Shown here: piece after piece, positions 16,969 to 26,448 of the stretch
Position numbering within the stretch: position 1 is the stretch's first letter
Layout of the letters: each line of letters begins with the position of its first letter
NCBI RefSeq assembly: GCF_032477075.1
Contig: NZ_JAWDXO010000008.1
Coordinates: 1 to 64,000 of the forward strand
Direction of reading: 5' to 3'
DNA length: 64,000 bases
Origin: Fusobacterium sp.
GTDB taxonomy: Bacteria > Fusobacteriota > Fusobacteriia > Fusobacteriales > Fusobacteriaceae
Made by a program: the position numbers and the translations under genes
The notes under the pieces: generated by a model
The model's input: only the letters and a program-made list of their open reading frames with translations
Databases searched by the model: none
Told to the model about the DNA's origin: nothing

Positions 16969-18330
16969 TTATCCTAATTGAGTATTTTGTTTTTCTTGTA
17001 AATCCGCCTCTTTTTCCTCCTTAGTTTTCATCAATCCAAATTGGATAGTTATTATTGTACAGATTCCTAAAAATACCTGATAGAAAGAAAAACTTATTAT
17101 TTCTATTGGAGAAACTGAAGCCATAGATGTTATAAGCAGCATTCCTCCAGCATGTGGAGCTAAACATAGTATTACACAACTAAATATATCTAATAGGCTG
17201 GCAGTTCTTTTTGGAGCTATTTTAAATTTTTCTCCCACCTGCTTAGCTATTGGTGAAGCGATTATAATAGCAATAGTATTATTTACAAGGCAGAAAACTA
17301 ATACTGATACTAAAACAGCTATGCTGTATTCTGCTCCCTTACGAGTTTTTATATTTCCAGTAAGTTTTTGCACAAGCCATTCTATTCCACCATATTCTTT
17401 TATCAATCCAATAAGTCCTCTAATAAGAATAGCCATAATAGTAACATTCATCATTCCGTCCATACCTTTTGCTACTGATTGAAAAAATGTTACAAAGGTC
17501 ATGCTTCCAGTTACAAATCCTACCAATCCTGCAAATAAAATTCCTCCAATAAGAACTGTAAATACATTTACTCCTGCAACTGCTGCCACAAGTACTGCTA
17601 AATATGGAATTACTTTTATCAGATTGTAACTTAATTCTCCCTCAATCTGTCCAGCTCCTCCCAATATTGTAAAGGCTATGATAGTTGCAATGGCTGCTGG
17701 TATAGCAATTAAGAAGTTCATTCTGAATTTATCTTTCATTTCACAACCTACTCCTCTAGTAGCTGCAATTGTAGTATCTGATATAACTGAGAGATTATCT
17801 CCAAACATAGCTCCCCCCAAAACTGCTGCTAATGTTATTGCTGGATTTAATCCTACTTTTTCAGATATTCCCAATGCAATTGGAGCAACTGCAACAAGTG
17901 TTCCTGTTGAAGTTCCCATTGCTGTTGATATAAATGCTGATATAACAAATAATCCTGGAACTAAAAACTGTTTTGGAACAAATGTAAGCCCAAGATTTAC
18001 AACAGAGTCTACTCCTCCCATTCCTTTTGCTACCCCTGCAAAAGCTCCTGCCAAAAGAAAGATAAGAGCCATCATCATTACTCCACTTTCTCCTGAAGTT
18101 GTTGTAAATATATTAATTTTATCGTCCAGCTTCATTTTTCTATTCATAGCAAAAGCTATGATAACTCCTATGAGCAGTGCTGCATGTCTTGGAAGCTGAT
18201 TGAATGGACTTGCTACTCCTTTAGCTGAAAAAAACATCCCTCCTCCTAAATATATTATCAAAAATATAATCAGTGGAATAAAAGCCCAACCCCCATAATT
18301 CTTTTTTTTTCCCTCTGTTTTCTTGTTCAT
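16969..18330 (-). CDS. NhaC-family transporter, second paralog
   Basis: A 453-aa polytopic membrane protein closely resembling the transporter at 8947-10299. Shared features are the start pattern with GGW/GAIAF, PRHAALLIGV, FISTAMGTSTGTLVAVAPIALG and GAMFGDNLSVISDTTIAATRGVG. NhaC members exchange Na+ for H+ or an organic substrate. It heads a two-gene operon with an M20 amidohydrolase and has the same promoter/operator block as the patB-nhaC-megL operon, so it is probably induced together with it. An amino acid or its N-acyl derivative is the likely cargo. Confidence 0.82.
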   Translation of the reverse strand: MNKKTEGKKKNYGGWAFIPLIIFLIIYLGGGMFFSAKGVASPFNQLPRHAALLIGVIIAFAMNRKMKLDDKINIFTTTSGESGVMMMALIFLLAGAFAGVAKGMGGVDSVVNLGLTFVPKQFLVPGLFVISAFISTAMGTSTGTLVAVAPIALGISEKVGLNPAITLAAVLGGAMFGDNLSVISDTTIAATRGVGCEMKDKFRMNFLIAIPAAIATIIAFTILGGAGQIEGELSYNLIKVIPYLAVLVAAVAGVNVFTVLIGGILFAGLVGFVTGSMTFVTFFQSVAKGMDGMMNVTIMAILIRGLIGLIKEYGGIEWLVQKLTGNIKTRKGAEYSIAVLVSVLVFCLVNNTIAIIIASPIAKQVGEKFKIAPKRTASLLDIFSCVILCLAPHAGGMLLITSMASVSPIEIISFSFYQVFLGICTIITIQFGLMKTKEEKEADLQEKQNTQLG

Positions 18331-18430
18331 AATTATACCCCCTTATTATAAAAAATAATTTCTTCCCCCTCCTTATAAAACATATTTCAAATGAATATAT
18401 ATTTATTTTATTATTATTTTCTTTAATATA

Positions 18431-18459
18431 AATATAATCTTTCATTGTCTATTAGTCAA
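18431..18459 (-). promoter_or_regulatory. Promoter of the nhaC2-M20 operon
   Basis: On the minus strand TTGACT (18454-18459), a 17-nt spacer, then TATATT (18431-18436). It has the same architecture as the promoter at 11585-11613, with an operator abutting the -35 box. Confidence 0.75.
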
Positions 18460-18494
18460 GAGATATAACTGTTTAAACTGATATACAACAGTTT
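18460..18494. promoter_or_regulatory. Proximal MocR-type operator (copy 2)
   Basis: Holds ATATAACTGT and the inverted repeat AAACTG-N8-CAGTTT (18475-18480, 18489-18494) with ATATACAA in the centre. It is identical in spacing to copy 1 at 11614-11648; the surrounding 42 bp differ at three positions. Confidence 0.7.
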
Positions 18495-18561
18495 TATTTT
18501 TATAGTATTTTATTTTTTATCGTGCTTTAAGATTTATTTTAAAATGATAAATATAAAAAAT

Positions 18562-18581
18562 AACTGTTGTATAACACTTTT
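18562..18581. promoter_or_regulatory. Distal operator half (copy 2)
   Basis: AACTGTTGTATAACACTTTT repeats the distal site near 11719-11738 and faces the proximal operator in inverted orientation about 75 bp away. No regulator gene adjoins this copy, which argues that a regulator encoded elsewhere, such as the MocR at 11808, acts here. Confidence 0.6.
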
Positions 18582-18626
18582 TTCCTCTAAATATTTTAAC
18601 CATTTCTAATTAATAAAATAATAAAA

Positions 18627-18650
18627 AAGAGAACCTTTTACGATTCTCTT
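18627..18650 (-). terminator. Terminator of the yqeK-rnr-AKR operon
   Basis: A 7-bp stem AAGAGAA/TTCTCTT (18627-18633, 18644-18650), followed on the minus strand by TTTTTATT. It lies just beyond the aldo/keto reductase stop codon. Confidence 0.7.
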
Positions 18651-18657
18651 CTCCATC

Positions 18658-19653
18658 TTATTTTAATATGTTTTCTATTTTTATCATTTCATCTTCTGAA
18701 AACTCTAAATTCTGAATAATTTTTACATTATCTTCTATTTGGTCTGGTCTACTTGCTCCTATTAATACACTTGTCACTTCTTTTCTTCTCAAAAGCCATG
18801 CAAGAGCCATTTGTGCCATAGTTTGACCTCTTTCCTCTGCTATTTTATTCAATTCTTTTATTTTCAGCAGTTTCTCTTTATCAAGATAACGTTCTGCTAC
18901 AGTAGTCCCTGTTCTTGCTGCCCTTGAATTATCAGGTATATCATTATTAATATATCTGTCAGTTAAAGCTCCCTGTGCCAAGGGACTGTAACACATACAA
19001 CCTGTCCCTGAATTCTCCAGAATTTCAAATAATTTTTCTTCAGCCCATCTTTCAAACATATTATATCTGATTTGATTTATCAAACATGGAACTTTTAATT
19101 CATTTAATATCTTTATTGCTAGTTCTGCTTCTTCAGCTCCATAATTAGATATTCCTACATATAAAGCTTTTCCCTGTTTAACTATATCAGCAAGAGCTGT
19201 CATTGATTCTTCTAGAGGTGTATCTGAATCAGGTCTATGATGATAAAATATATCCACATATTCCAATCCCATCCTTTTTAAGCTTTGGTCTAAGCTTGCT
19301 ATGAGATACTTTCTTGAACCTCCATTTCCATAAGGTCCTGACCACATATCATATCCAGCTTTTGTAGATATTATCATTTCATCTCTATATCTCTTCAAAT
19401 CAGATTTTAATATTCTTCCAAAATTCTCCTCAGCGGAACCATCTGCTGGCCTTCCATAGTTATTAGCCAAATCAAAATGAGTTATTCCAAGATCAAAAGC
19501 TTTGAATAATTTTTTCTTTTGAATGTCTAAGGGTGTTTCCTCTCCAAAATTTTGCCATAATCCTAGAGAAATTACAGGAAGATAAAGTCCGCTATTTCCA
19601 CATTTTCTATATTTCATATTCTCATATCTTTTTTCATCAGCTACATATTTCAT
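18658..19653 (-). CDS. Aldo/keto reductase, YghZ/L-glyceraldehyde-3-phosphate reductase-like
   Basis: An NADPH-dependent (beta/alpha)8 oxidoreductase of 331 aa. The catalytic tetrad can be placed: Asp in HFDLANNYG, Tyr in the same stretch, Lys in IISTKAGYDMW and His in IFYHHRPDSD. The DMWSGPYGNGGSRKYL segment is characteristic of the YghZ subgroup that reduces L-glyceraldehyde 3-phosphate and methylglyoxal. It follows RNase R by 10 bp in the same operon. Carbonyl detoxification is the likely role, but the physiological substrate is uncertain. Confidence 0.85.
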   Translation of the reverse strand: MKYVADEKRYENMKYRKCGNSGLYLPVISLGLWQNFGEETPLDIQKKKLFKAFDLGITHFDLANNYGRPADGSAEENFGRILKSDLKRYRDEMIISTKAGYDMWSGPYGNGGSRKYLIASLDQSLKRMGLEYVDIFYHHRPDSDTPLEESMTALADIVKQGKALYVGISNYGAEEAELAIKILNELKVPCLINQIRYNMFERWAEEKLFEILENSGTGCMCYSPLAQGALTDRYINNDIPDNSRAARTGTTVAERYLDKEKLLKIKELNKIAEERGQTMAQMALAWLLRRKEVTSVLIGASRPDQIEDNVKIIQNLEFSEDEMIKIENILK

Positions 19654-19663
19654 ATATTACTCC

Positions 19664-21781
19664 TTATAACCCTTCTTCCATAGCTACTTGAGGAACTACC
19701 TCTATTTCAAGTTCTGCAAGACTTGCTCTTACTAGAATAACCTTATATTTATCTCCAATACTATATATTTTTCCTCCATCCATATCTTTCATCACATATT
19801 CTCTATCATCAAATTCATAGTAATGTTTAGCTGCTACTACATCCCAGAAACATTCTACATGTTCCTCAGTTTCAAAGAATACTCTTTTATTACTGAACCC
19901 TACAATAGTAGCCTCATATTCTTCTCCAACTTTATCTATCATATATTCTACAAGTTTGATTTTTACACTCTCATCTTCTACTTTCATGGCTGCTCTTTCT
20001 GTTTTTGATATGTGAGCAGATATTTGCGGAAGTTCTTCAGCATTTTTAGCTATTACTTTTTTGCTTGGATATCCATGAAGAACAGAATTTAATATTCTAT
20101 GAACAGTTAAATCTGCATATCTTCTGATTGGTGAAGTAAAATGTGTATAATAATTGGAAGCCAGTCCAAAGTGCCCTAAATTATCAACTGTATATCTTGC
20201 CTGTTTTAATGCCATAAGAATAAGTTTATGTACAAGAAGATTTATTCCTCTTTCTTTTGAGTCTTCTATTATCTTCTGAAATTTTTTAGGATGTATCTCA
20301 TCTAAAGAATGTATTCTATATTTAAATTTACTCAATGTTTCATTCAGATTTTTTATTCTTTCTGGATCTGGTTTTTCATGTGTTCTGTATACTGATGGTA
20401 TTTCCAGCCAGAAAAGTTTTTCAGCTACAGTTTCATTGGCAGCTATCATAAAATCCTCTATTATTCTTTCAGATTCTCCTCTATCTCTATTTTTAATATA
20501 TTTTACTTTTCCATTTTCATCAAGAACTAATTTTATTTCAGGAAGATCAAAATCTATACTTCCTCTATTATATTTTACCTGTCTAATTATTTTAGAAAGT
20601 TCAAGCATTTCCATTACCATGTCTTTAATATCTGCATATTCTTTTAAGGCTTCCTCTTCTCCTGCTATCATTTTATTAACATTTGTATATGTCATTCTTC
20701 TTACACTTTTAATTACAGATTTATAAGTATCAGAATCTACTACCTTACCATTTTGGTCTATTTCCATTTCACATGTAAATGTAAGTTTATCTTCATCAGG
20801 ATTCAGAGAACATATTCCATTGGATATTTCTTTAGGAAACATAGGAAGAACTCTATCTACTAAATATACTGAATTCCCTCTTTTAAAAGCTTCCTGGTCC
20901 AGCATAGACCCTTCAGGTATATAATATGAAACATCAGCTATACTTACTATCAATCTATAATTTCCATTTGAAAGTTTTTTTACATAGACAGCATCATCTA
21001 AATCCTTTGCATCATCTCCGTCTATTGTTATTATAGAAAGATTTCTTAAATCTTTTCTTTTTGCTATCTCGTCTTTTGGTATAGTTATTGGTATATTTTT
21101 TGCTTCCAATAATACAGGTTTAGAAAAAGTTTCTGACATTCCTTCTCGCACAATAAGAGCTTCAATCATATTATTTGTATTATATGGATCTCCAATTATC
21201 TCTATAATTTCTCCTTCAGGTTTCTTTTCATTAGTTCCCCATGAAGTTATTTTTACCACTACAAGCTGTTGACTTTTTGCATCTTTCATCATCCGATAAG
21301 GAATATAAATATCTTTTCCAAATGAATGGGTAGGAGTTACAAATCCAAAGTTTTCATTTCTTTGCAGTATTCCAACTATTGTATCTCTTTCTCTCTTTAT
21401 TACCTTTACTACTTCTCCTTCTTTTTTCTTATCTCCGTTGAGACCTGATGTTATTTTTACTAATACTGTATCTCCATCTAATGCTGAATTAAAATGAGAT
21501 TTAGGAATAAATATTCCCTCATCAGCAGTGTCAACAAAAGCAAATCTATCTTTTATTATACTGAAAGTTCCTTTTACAAATCCAAGATTTTCAAGAATAT
21601 TATACTTACCTTTGCTATTTCTCATGAGGTCTCCATCCTCTATCCACTTTTCAAGTATTTCTCTATTTTCCTTTTTATTTTTAAGAGACCATCCTAAAAG
21701 TTTTGTTATTTCATCCAACTTCAATCCTTTTCCTTTATCCATAAGTTGTTTAAGTCTTTCTAACTCTTTATCTAAATTCAT
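19664..21781 (-). CDS. rnr: Ribonuclease R
   Basis: A 3'-to-5' exoribonuclease of the RNase II/RNB family that degrades structured RNA. N-terminal winged-helix and cold-shock domains occupy about 1-220. The catalytic centre is in TIDGDDAKDLDDAVYV, and the RNB signature HFTSPIRRYADLTVHRIL is complete. A C-terminal S1 domain begins near EYEATIVGFSNKRVFFE. At 705 aa it has normal size, with no long Lys-rich tail. It sits between yqeK and an aldo/keto reductase gene with 9-10 bp gaps, so the three are one transcript. Confidence 0.95.
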   Translation of the reverse strand: MNLDKELERLKQLMDKGKGLKLDEITKLLGWSLKNKKENREILEKWIEDGDLMRNSKGKYNILENLGFVKGTFSIIKDRFAFVDTADEGIFIPKSHFNSALDGDTVLVKITSGLNGDKKKEGEVVKVIKRERDTIVGILQRNENFGFVTPTHSFGKDIYIPYRMMKDAKSQQLVVVKITSWGTNEKKPEGEIIEIIGDPYNTNNMIEALIVREGMSETFSKPVLLEAKNIPITIPKDEIAKRKDLRNLSIITIDGDDAKDLDDAVYVKKLSNGNYRLIVSIADVSYYIPEGSMLDQEAFKRGNSVYLVDRVLPMFPKEISNGICSLNPDEDKLTFTCEMEIDQNGKVVDSDTYKSVIKSVRRMTYTNVNKMIAGEEEALKEYADIKDMVMEMLELSKIIRQVKYNRGSIDFDLPEIKLVLDENGKVKYIKNRDRGESERIIEDFMIAANETVAEKLFWLEIPSVYRTHEKPDPERIKNLNETLSKFKYRIHSLDEIHPKKFQKIIEDSKERGINLLVHKLILMALKQARYTVDNLGHFGLASNYYTHFTSPIRRYADLTVHRILNSVLHGYPSKKVIAKNAEELPQISAHISKTERAAMKVEDESVKIKLVEYMIDKVGEEYEATIVGFSNKRVFFETEEHVECFWDVVAAKHYYEFDDREYVMKDMDGGKIYSIGDKYKVILVRASLAELEIEVVPQVAMEEGL

Positions 21782-21790
21782 TTTTCCTCC

Positions 21791-22357
21791 TTAAGCTGTT
21801 TCTTCTTTCAGCCATTTACACATATCTTCAGTATTTTTATGTATTTTTCTTTTTCTATCTGTCAGATATTCTATTTTCTTATCAATTTCCAATATTATCC
21901 CTTTGTTTAAATCTTTTTCTACTTCTTTTCTTATTTCATCAACAGCAGGATAATCCCTATTTTTTTCAATTCCGTCTGCAATATATATTATTCTGCCTAA
22001 AAGGCTAAGTCCTCTTTTCCCAACAGTATGATATTTTATTCCATTCAGAATATCTTCATCTGTTATTCCAAATTCATTTTTTGCTATTACACATCCTGCA
22101 AATCCATGAAGTATTTCATTTATCTCCATATCTTCTTTTGAAAGTTCATTAGAAAAATTTTTTTGACATATATCTTTCATTTTATCCATTTGCATTTCCT
22201 TGGCTACATCATGCAGTATCGCCGCTATTCTGCATTTTTTTTCATCAGATCCATATCTTTTTGCCAATTCTGCTGCTTTTTCCTCCACACCTAAGGTATG
22301 TATATATCTTTTTTTACTCATTCTTTTTCTAACTTCTTCTCTTAATTTTTCCAGCAT
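21791..22357 (-). CDS. yqeK: HD-domain hydrolase, YqeK-like (Ap4A hydrolase)
   Basis: A 188-aa HD-superfamily phosphohydrolase. Metal ligands are visible in HTLGVEEKA, the HD pair ILHDVAKEM, the histidine in ILHGFAGCV and KYHTVGKRG. Members of the YqeK group cleave Ap4A symmetrically to two ADP, a response to heat and oxidative stress. In many genomes it sits by nadD and rsfS; here it sits by rnr instead. The ATG follows GGAGG. The family assignment is good, the in vivo role inferred. Confidence 0.85.
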   Translation of the reverse strand: MLEKLREEVRKRMSKKRYIHTLGVEEKAAELAKRYGSDEKKCRIAAILHDVAKEMQMDKMKDICQKNFSNELSKEDMEINEILHGFAGCVIAKNEFGITDEDILNGIKYHTVGKRGLSLLGRIIYIADGIEKNRDYPAVDEIRKEVEKDLNKGIILEIDKKIEYLTDRKRKIHKNTEDMCKWLKEETA

Positions 22358-22572
22358 AATACTGCCTCCACCAAGTTAAATACATTTCACAGATTTTTAT
22401 TTCTCGTCAATTTAAGTGTATCATTTTATTTTCTCTTTTCAAAATTTTTTTAATAAAAACTATAATTTCTTGCATTTTAACAAATCTTTAGTTGTTTTTA
22501 ATCAGAATATATAGTAAAATTATAGTGGATAAGTAAAATCGTCACTTAAATCAATGTTTTTTAGGGGGAATT

Positions 22573-25500
22573 ATGTGCATCAATAAACATGAAGAATTAA
22601 AAAAAATTTTTAAAGAATTTAATAAAGCCTATTTTAATGAAAGAGATGCAAAAAAAACTTTATCCTTTTTAGATAACAATATTTTTTCTTTTGAAATATC
22701 TGAAACAGATATTATTTATAACTTTGAGGAAACAAAAGTTATGATAACAGAAGAATTAAAAAATGACCCTTCGCCTTATGAAATAGATTTTAAATATTTG
22801 GAAGTCTTTACTGTTATTGAAAATCTTTTTTTACTTATCTCTATAATTACTTTAAAAAAACTGTATTCTGAGTCTAATTCCAGCCCTATAAATGTTAGAA
22901 TGAGTATAGTTATAAAAGAAACCAATAATAAATATAAATTTTCTAAAATATGTACTTCTATTCCAACAGAAAGATCAAATTTTTTTAATTTTGATAGAGA
23001 AATTGGTGATATTCATCTCAATGCCAAACATACTGCTTTTGACCTTTTAAATTCCTCTATTCCTGGTGGAATGATAGGAGGATACTATAGAGAGAATTTT
23101 CCTCTTTATTTCATAAATAAACATCTTTTAGATAAATTAGAGTATAAGTCTCAAGAGGAATTTATAAAAGATATAAATGGATATGTCATAAATGGAATTC
23201 ATCCTGAAGATAGAGAATATGTCTGTAAAATTGTTGATTCTTCAGTAAGAGATAAAGATGAGTATGAAGTTGAATATCGTATGAAAAAAAGTAATGGCTC
23301 TTATATCTGGGTACTGGACAGAGGTCGTTTGGTACAAACAGAAAATGGTCCTGTTATAGTGAGCATATGTCTTGATATTACAGAAAAAGTCTGCTTACAA
23401 AAAAATATAAAGACTATCACTAATAATATTCCTGGTGGAGTATATAAGTTAAAATTTGATGAAGATCTCACAATCATTTATGGTAATGATGGTTTTTATA
23501 AAATCCATGGATATTCTCCAGAAGAAATGAAAGTAATGCTTGGTAATAAACTTATTGCTGCTACTCTTCCAGAAGAGATTCCAAAAATAAATGCAATATT
23601 AAAAAATGCTCTTAAAAATAGTCTTAAAAATTTTGAATATGAAAAAAGAATAATAACAAAAAATGGAGAAATTAGACACCTCTTAACAAAAGGAGTTTTT
23701 GTTAAAGAAGAAAATGAATATGTTATCAATTCCATTGTTATTGATATTACTGATCGTAAAATAATAGAGAATGAACTTAAATTCAATCAAGAAAAGCTTA
23801 AACTTGCCATGAATTGTACTAAAAATATTATTTTTGAATATGACTTAGATTCAAAAACTCTAACACATTTAACACTTCCATTTGAAAATAAAAGTCCAAG
23901 AATTATTTATAATGTTCCTGAAAGTCGTATAGAAAATGGGGAAATTTTTCCAGAACATGTTGAAAAATATCGTGAAATTTATGAAGATATCCATAATGGA
24001 AAAATAAAAAGTTGTTGTACAATCAAAACAAGATTAAAAAATCAAAATTATAGATGGAGCAAAATAACTCTTAATAATATTGTTATTAATAATAACCCAA
24101 GCAGAAAAGTTATTGGAATTGTTGAAGATATAACTGAGCATCAAGAATTTCAGCTTTTAAAGCTTTTTCAAATAACTTTAAAAAAAGCTTTGATTGGAGT
24201 TGTTATGGGATATGCTTATATTAATCTTTCTCAAAATAATGTCAGTGATATATCTGGTACATGGCAAAAATATTTTGATAAAGATTTAGAGTATCCTTAT
24301 ACATATTTTTTTGAAAAAATGGTTACTCTAGTACATTCAGAAGATAAAGAAAATGTAAAGCAAAACTTTTCAAGAGAAAATATAATGGAAAATGTAAAAA
24401 AAGGTAAAAACGAATATTCCCTTAAGTTTAGAACTCTTAAATCAAAAGATGAAATAACTTTGACTCTTCTTAATATAAAAATTATTAGGAATTCTGTGAC
24501 TTGCTGTTATGAAGCCATCATTTATAGTAAGCATATAGAAACTTATAAAGATTCAAAATATTCTTATAATTCTCCTCCAATTTTACCTCTAAAATTAAAA
24601 ACTGGAGAAATAACTGATATCCTTACTATGAAAAGAGAAACAAAAATAAATAATCTTGAAAATATTTTAGTTGATTTTAAAAGAATAGCTGAAAATTCTC
24701 CTATGGATAATACTCTATTTCAGTATATAATTAATATTCTTGGAAAGTATTATGGTGCTGACCATGTTTCCATTATAAAATATGATGAAGTTCTTCACCA
24801 ATATATCTGTACTTCTGAGTACTGTCATTTTGAAAAAATGTCTAATAAAGAACATTGGAATGATTTAAAAATAAGAAAGGGATCTGACTGGGAAGTACTT
24901 CACGAAAATAGAAAAATTGTAAAAATAAATGATATTGAGTCACTTAAAAATGATGATATTATTAATTATTTAAATTTTACTAAACTTAATATTTCATCAT
25001 ATTTTTCAGTGGCTATCGAAACCTGTCATCAACATTCTTTATATTTGGTCCTTGATAATATTGATACTTCATTTATAAATATGGGATTTTTTGAACTGGT
25101 CAGTTATGTAATAGAAAGTAAAATAAAGGATGAGATATTAAAAAATGAATTCTCTTTTTTAGACCATCATGATATGCTTACAGGATTAGCTAATCATAAA
25201 AATTTTGTAGAATATAAATGGAATAAAAATTTTCATAATTGTATTTCTTTAGGAATAATAACCTCTGATATCAATGGATTAAAACAACTCAATGAAAAAT
25301 ATGATCCTCATTATGGTGATGAAATAATCATAAAAACTGCCAATGTGTTTAAAAAATATTTTTCAAATGAGAAATTGTTCAGACTTAGTGGTGATGAATT
25401 TCTTATTGTTTGTGAAAACATGGATAATGAAACTTTTCAAAGAAATATTGATAACATTAAACTTGAATTTTCAGCTTTTGAAAATGATGGAGTTTCTATA

Positions 25501-26379
25501 GGCTATTCTTGGGCTGACAATGAAATAGATTTTGATATTCTTCACAAAAATGCTGAGGAATTAATGTATATTAATAAACAAAAATATTATCAAAATACTA
25601 TTTTTTTAAACAAGCATTACCGTCCTATACTGCTCCAAAAATTATTAGCTGAAATAAAAAACAATGAATATCATGTATTTTTACAACCTAAAATAAATCT
25701 TAAAACAAAAAAACTATCTGGAGCTGAAGCTCTTGTTAGGTATATTGATCCTACTGGAAATATTATACCTCCTATTAAGTTTATTCCTTTCCTTGAAAAA
25801 GAACGACTCATTAGATATATAGATTTTTTTGTATTTGAAGAAGTCTGTAAACTTTTGCAAAAGTGGAAACATGAAAAGAAAAAATTGGTTCCAATATCTT
25901 TAAATTTTTCAAGAAATACACTTCTTGAATCTGAATTTGTTAAAACATTAAAAATAATAATGTCAAAATATAATGTTACAAGTAATCTCATAGAGATAGA
26001 AATAACTGAAACAATTGGAGAAATAGATACAAAAATAATTTCAAATATAAATAAAGATATAAAAAATGCTAATTTCTTAGTTTCACTTGATGATTTTGGA
26101 AGTAAATACAGCAATATCAGTCTATTTACTACATTGGAATTTGATACTTTAAAATTAGATAAAAGTCTTATTGAAAAACTCCAAATAAGTCCAGAAAAGC
26201 AAATAATTGTTAAAAGTGTCATTAATATGTGTAAAGAAATGAATGTAAAAACAGTTGGAGAAGGAGTAGAAACAGAAGAACTTAATACTCTTCTCACAAC
26301 TTTAAAATGTGACTATGCTCAAGGTTATCTATATAGCAGACCTATTTCTATAAAAGAATTTGAAAAAAAATATTTTTAA
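22573..26379 (+). CDS. Multi-PAS, GAF, GGDEF-EAL signalling protein
   Basis: A large (1268 aa) soluble-looking c-di-GMP protein. Residues 1-150 resemble a SnoaL/NTF2-like domain. PAS-type domains follow at about 155-280 (HPEDREY), 285-405 (GYSPEEM), 405-525 and 530-680, then a GAF-like region (~700-850). The GGDEF domain carries SGDEF at 939-943 in place of GGDEF and lacks an RxxD inhibitory site. The EAL domain keeps the core residues: E1052 (EALVR), LNFSRN, IEIEITE, LDDFG, LKLDKSL and GEGVETEE. Phosphodiesterase activity is therefore likely; cyclase activity is uncertain. No membrane segment is visible. It is monocistronic, divergent from the yqeK operon. Confidence 0.88.
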   Translation: MCINKHEELKKIFKEFNKAYFNERDAKKTLSFLDNNIFSFEISETDIIYNFEETKVMITEELKNDPSPYEIDFKYLEVFTVIENLFLLISIITLKKLYSESNSSPINVRMSIVIKETNNKYKFSKICTSIPTERSNFFNFDREIGDIHLNAKHTAFDLLNSSIPGGMIGGYYRENFPLYFINKHLLDKLEYKSQEEFIKDINGYVINGIHPEDREYVCKIVDSSVRDKDEYEVEYRMKKSNGSYIWVLDRGRLVQTENGPVIVSICLDITEKVCLQKNIKTITNNIPGGVYKLKFDEDLTIIYGNDGFYKIHGYSPEEMKVMLGNKLIAATLPEEIPKINAILKNALKNSLKNFEYEKRIITKNGEIRHLLTKGVFVKEENEYVINSIVIDITDRKIIENELKFNQEKLKLAMNCTKNIIFEYDLDSKTLTHLTLPFENKSPRIIYNVPESRIENGEIFPEHVEKYREIYEDIHNGKIKSCCTIKTRLKNQNYRWSKITLNNIVINNNPSRKVIGIVEDITEHQEFQLLKLFQITLKKALIGVVMGYAYINLSQNNVSDISGTWQKYFDKDLEYPYTYFFEKMVTLVHSEDKENVKQNFSRENIMENVKKGKNEYSLKFRTLKSKDEITLTLLNIKIIRNSVTCCYEAIIYSKHIETYKDSKYSYNSPPILPLKLKTGEITDILTMKRETKINNLENILVDFKRIAENSPMDNTLFQYIINILGKYYGADHVSIIKYDEVLHQYICTSEYCHFEKMSNKEHWNDLKIRKGSDWEVLHENRKIVKINDIESLKNDDIINYLNFTKLNISSYFSVAIETCHQHSLYLVLDNIDTSFINMGFFELVSYVIESKIKDEILKNEFSFLDHHDMLTGLANHKNFVEYKWNKNFHNCISLGIITSDINGLKQLNEKYDPHYGDEIIIKTANVFKKYFSNEKLFRLSGDEFLIVCENMDNETFQRNIDNIKLEFSAFENDGVSIGYSWADNEIDFDILHKNAEELMYINKQKYYQNTIFLNKHYRPILLQKLLAEIKNNEYHVFLQPKINLKTKKLSGAEALVRYIDPTGNIIPPIKFIPFLEKERLIRYIDFFVFEEVCKLLQKWKHEKKKLVPISLNFSRNTLLESEFVKTLKIIMSKYNVTSNLIEIEITETIGEIDTKIISNINKDIKNANFLVSLDDFGSKYSNISLFTTLEFDTLKLDKSLIEKLQISPEKQIIVKSVINMCKEMNVKTVGEGVETEELNTLLTTLKCDYAQGYLYSRPISIKEFEKKYF

Positions 26380-26396
26380 TTTAAAACTTAAAAAAC

Positions 26397-26442
26397 AAAA
26401 AAGAGAATAACTTGGAAAATAAAACAAGTTACTCTCTTTTTT
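26397..26442. terminator. Bidirectional terminator between the GGDEF-EAL gene and the GerMN gene
   Basis: Arms AAAAAAGAGA-A-TAACTTG and CAAGTTA-C-TCTCTTTTTT pair with a single mismatch around a 10-nt loop. T-tracts on both strands serve the convergent genes. Confidence 0.85.
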
Positions 26443-26448
26443 ATTAAG

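Noticed and set aside
17678..18199. 173-residue plus-strand ORF within nhaC2
   Set aside because: It is the antisense shadow of a gene with strong family conservation, and it lacks a ribosome binding site.
18221..18445. 74-residue ORF overlapping the nhaC2 start
   Set aside because: It lies in another frame across the promoter and start of nhaC2 and its composition is that of AT-rich leader DNA.
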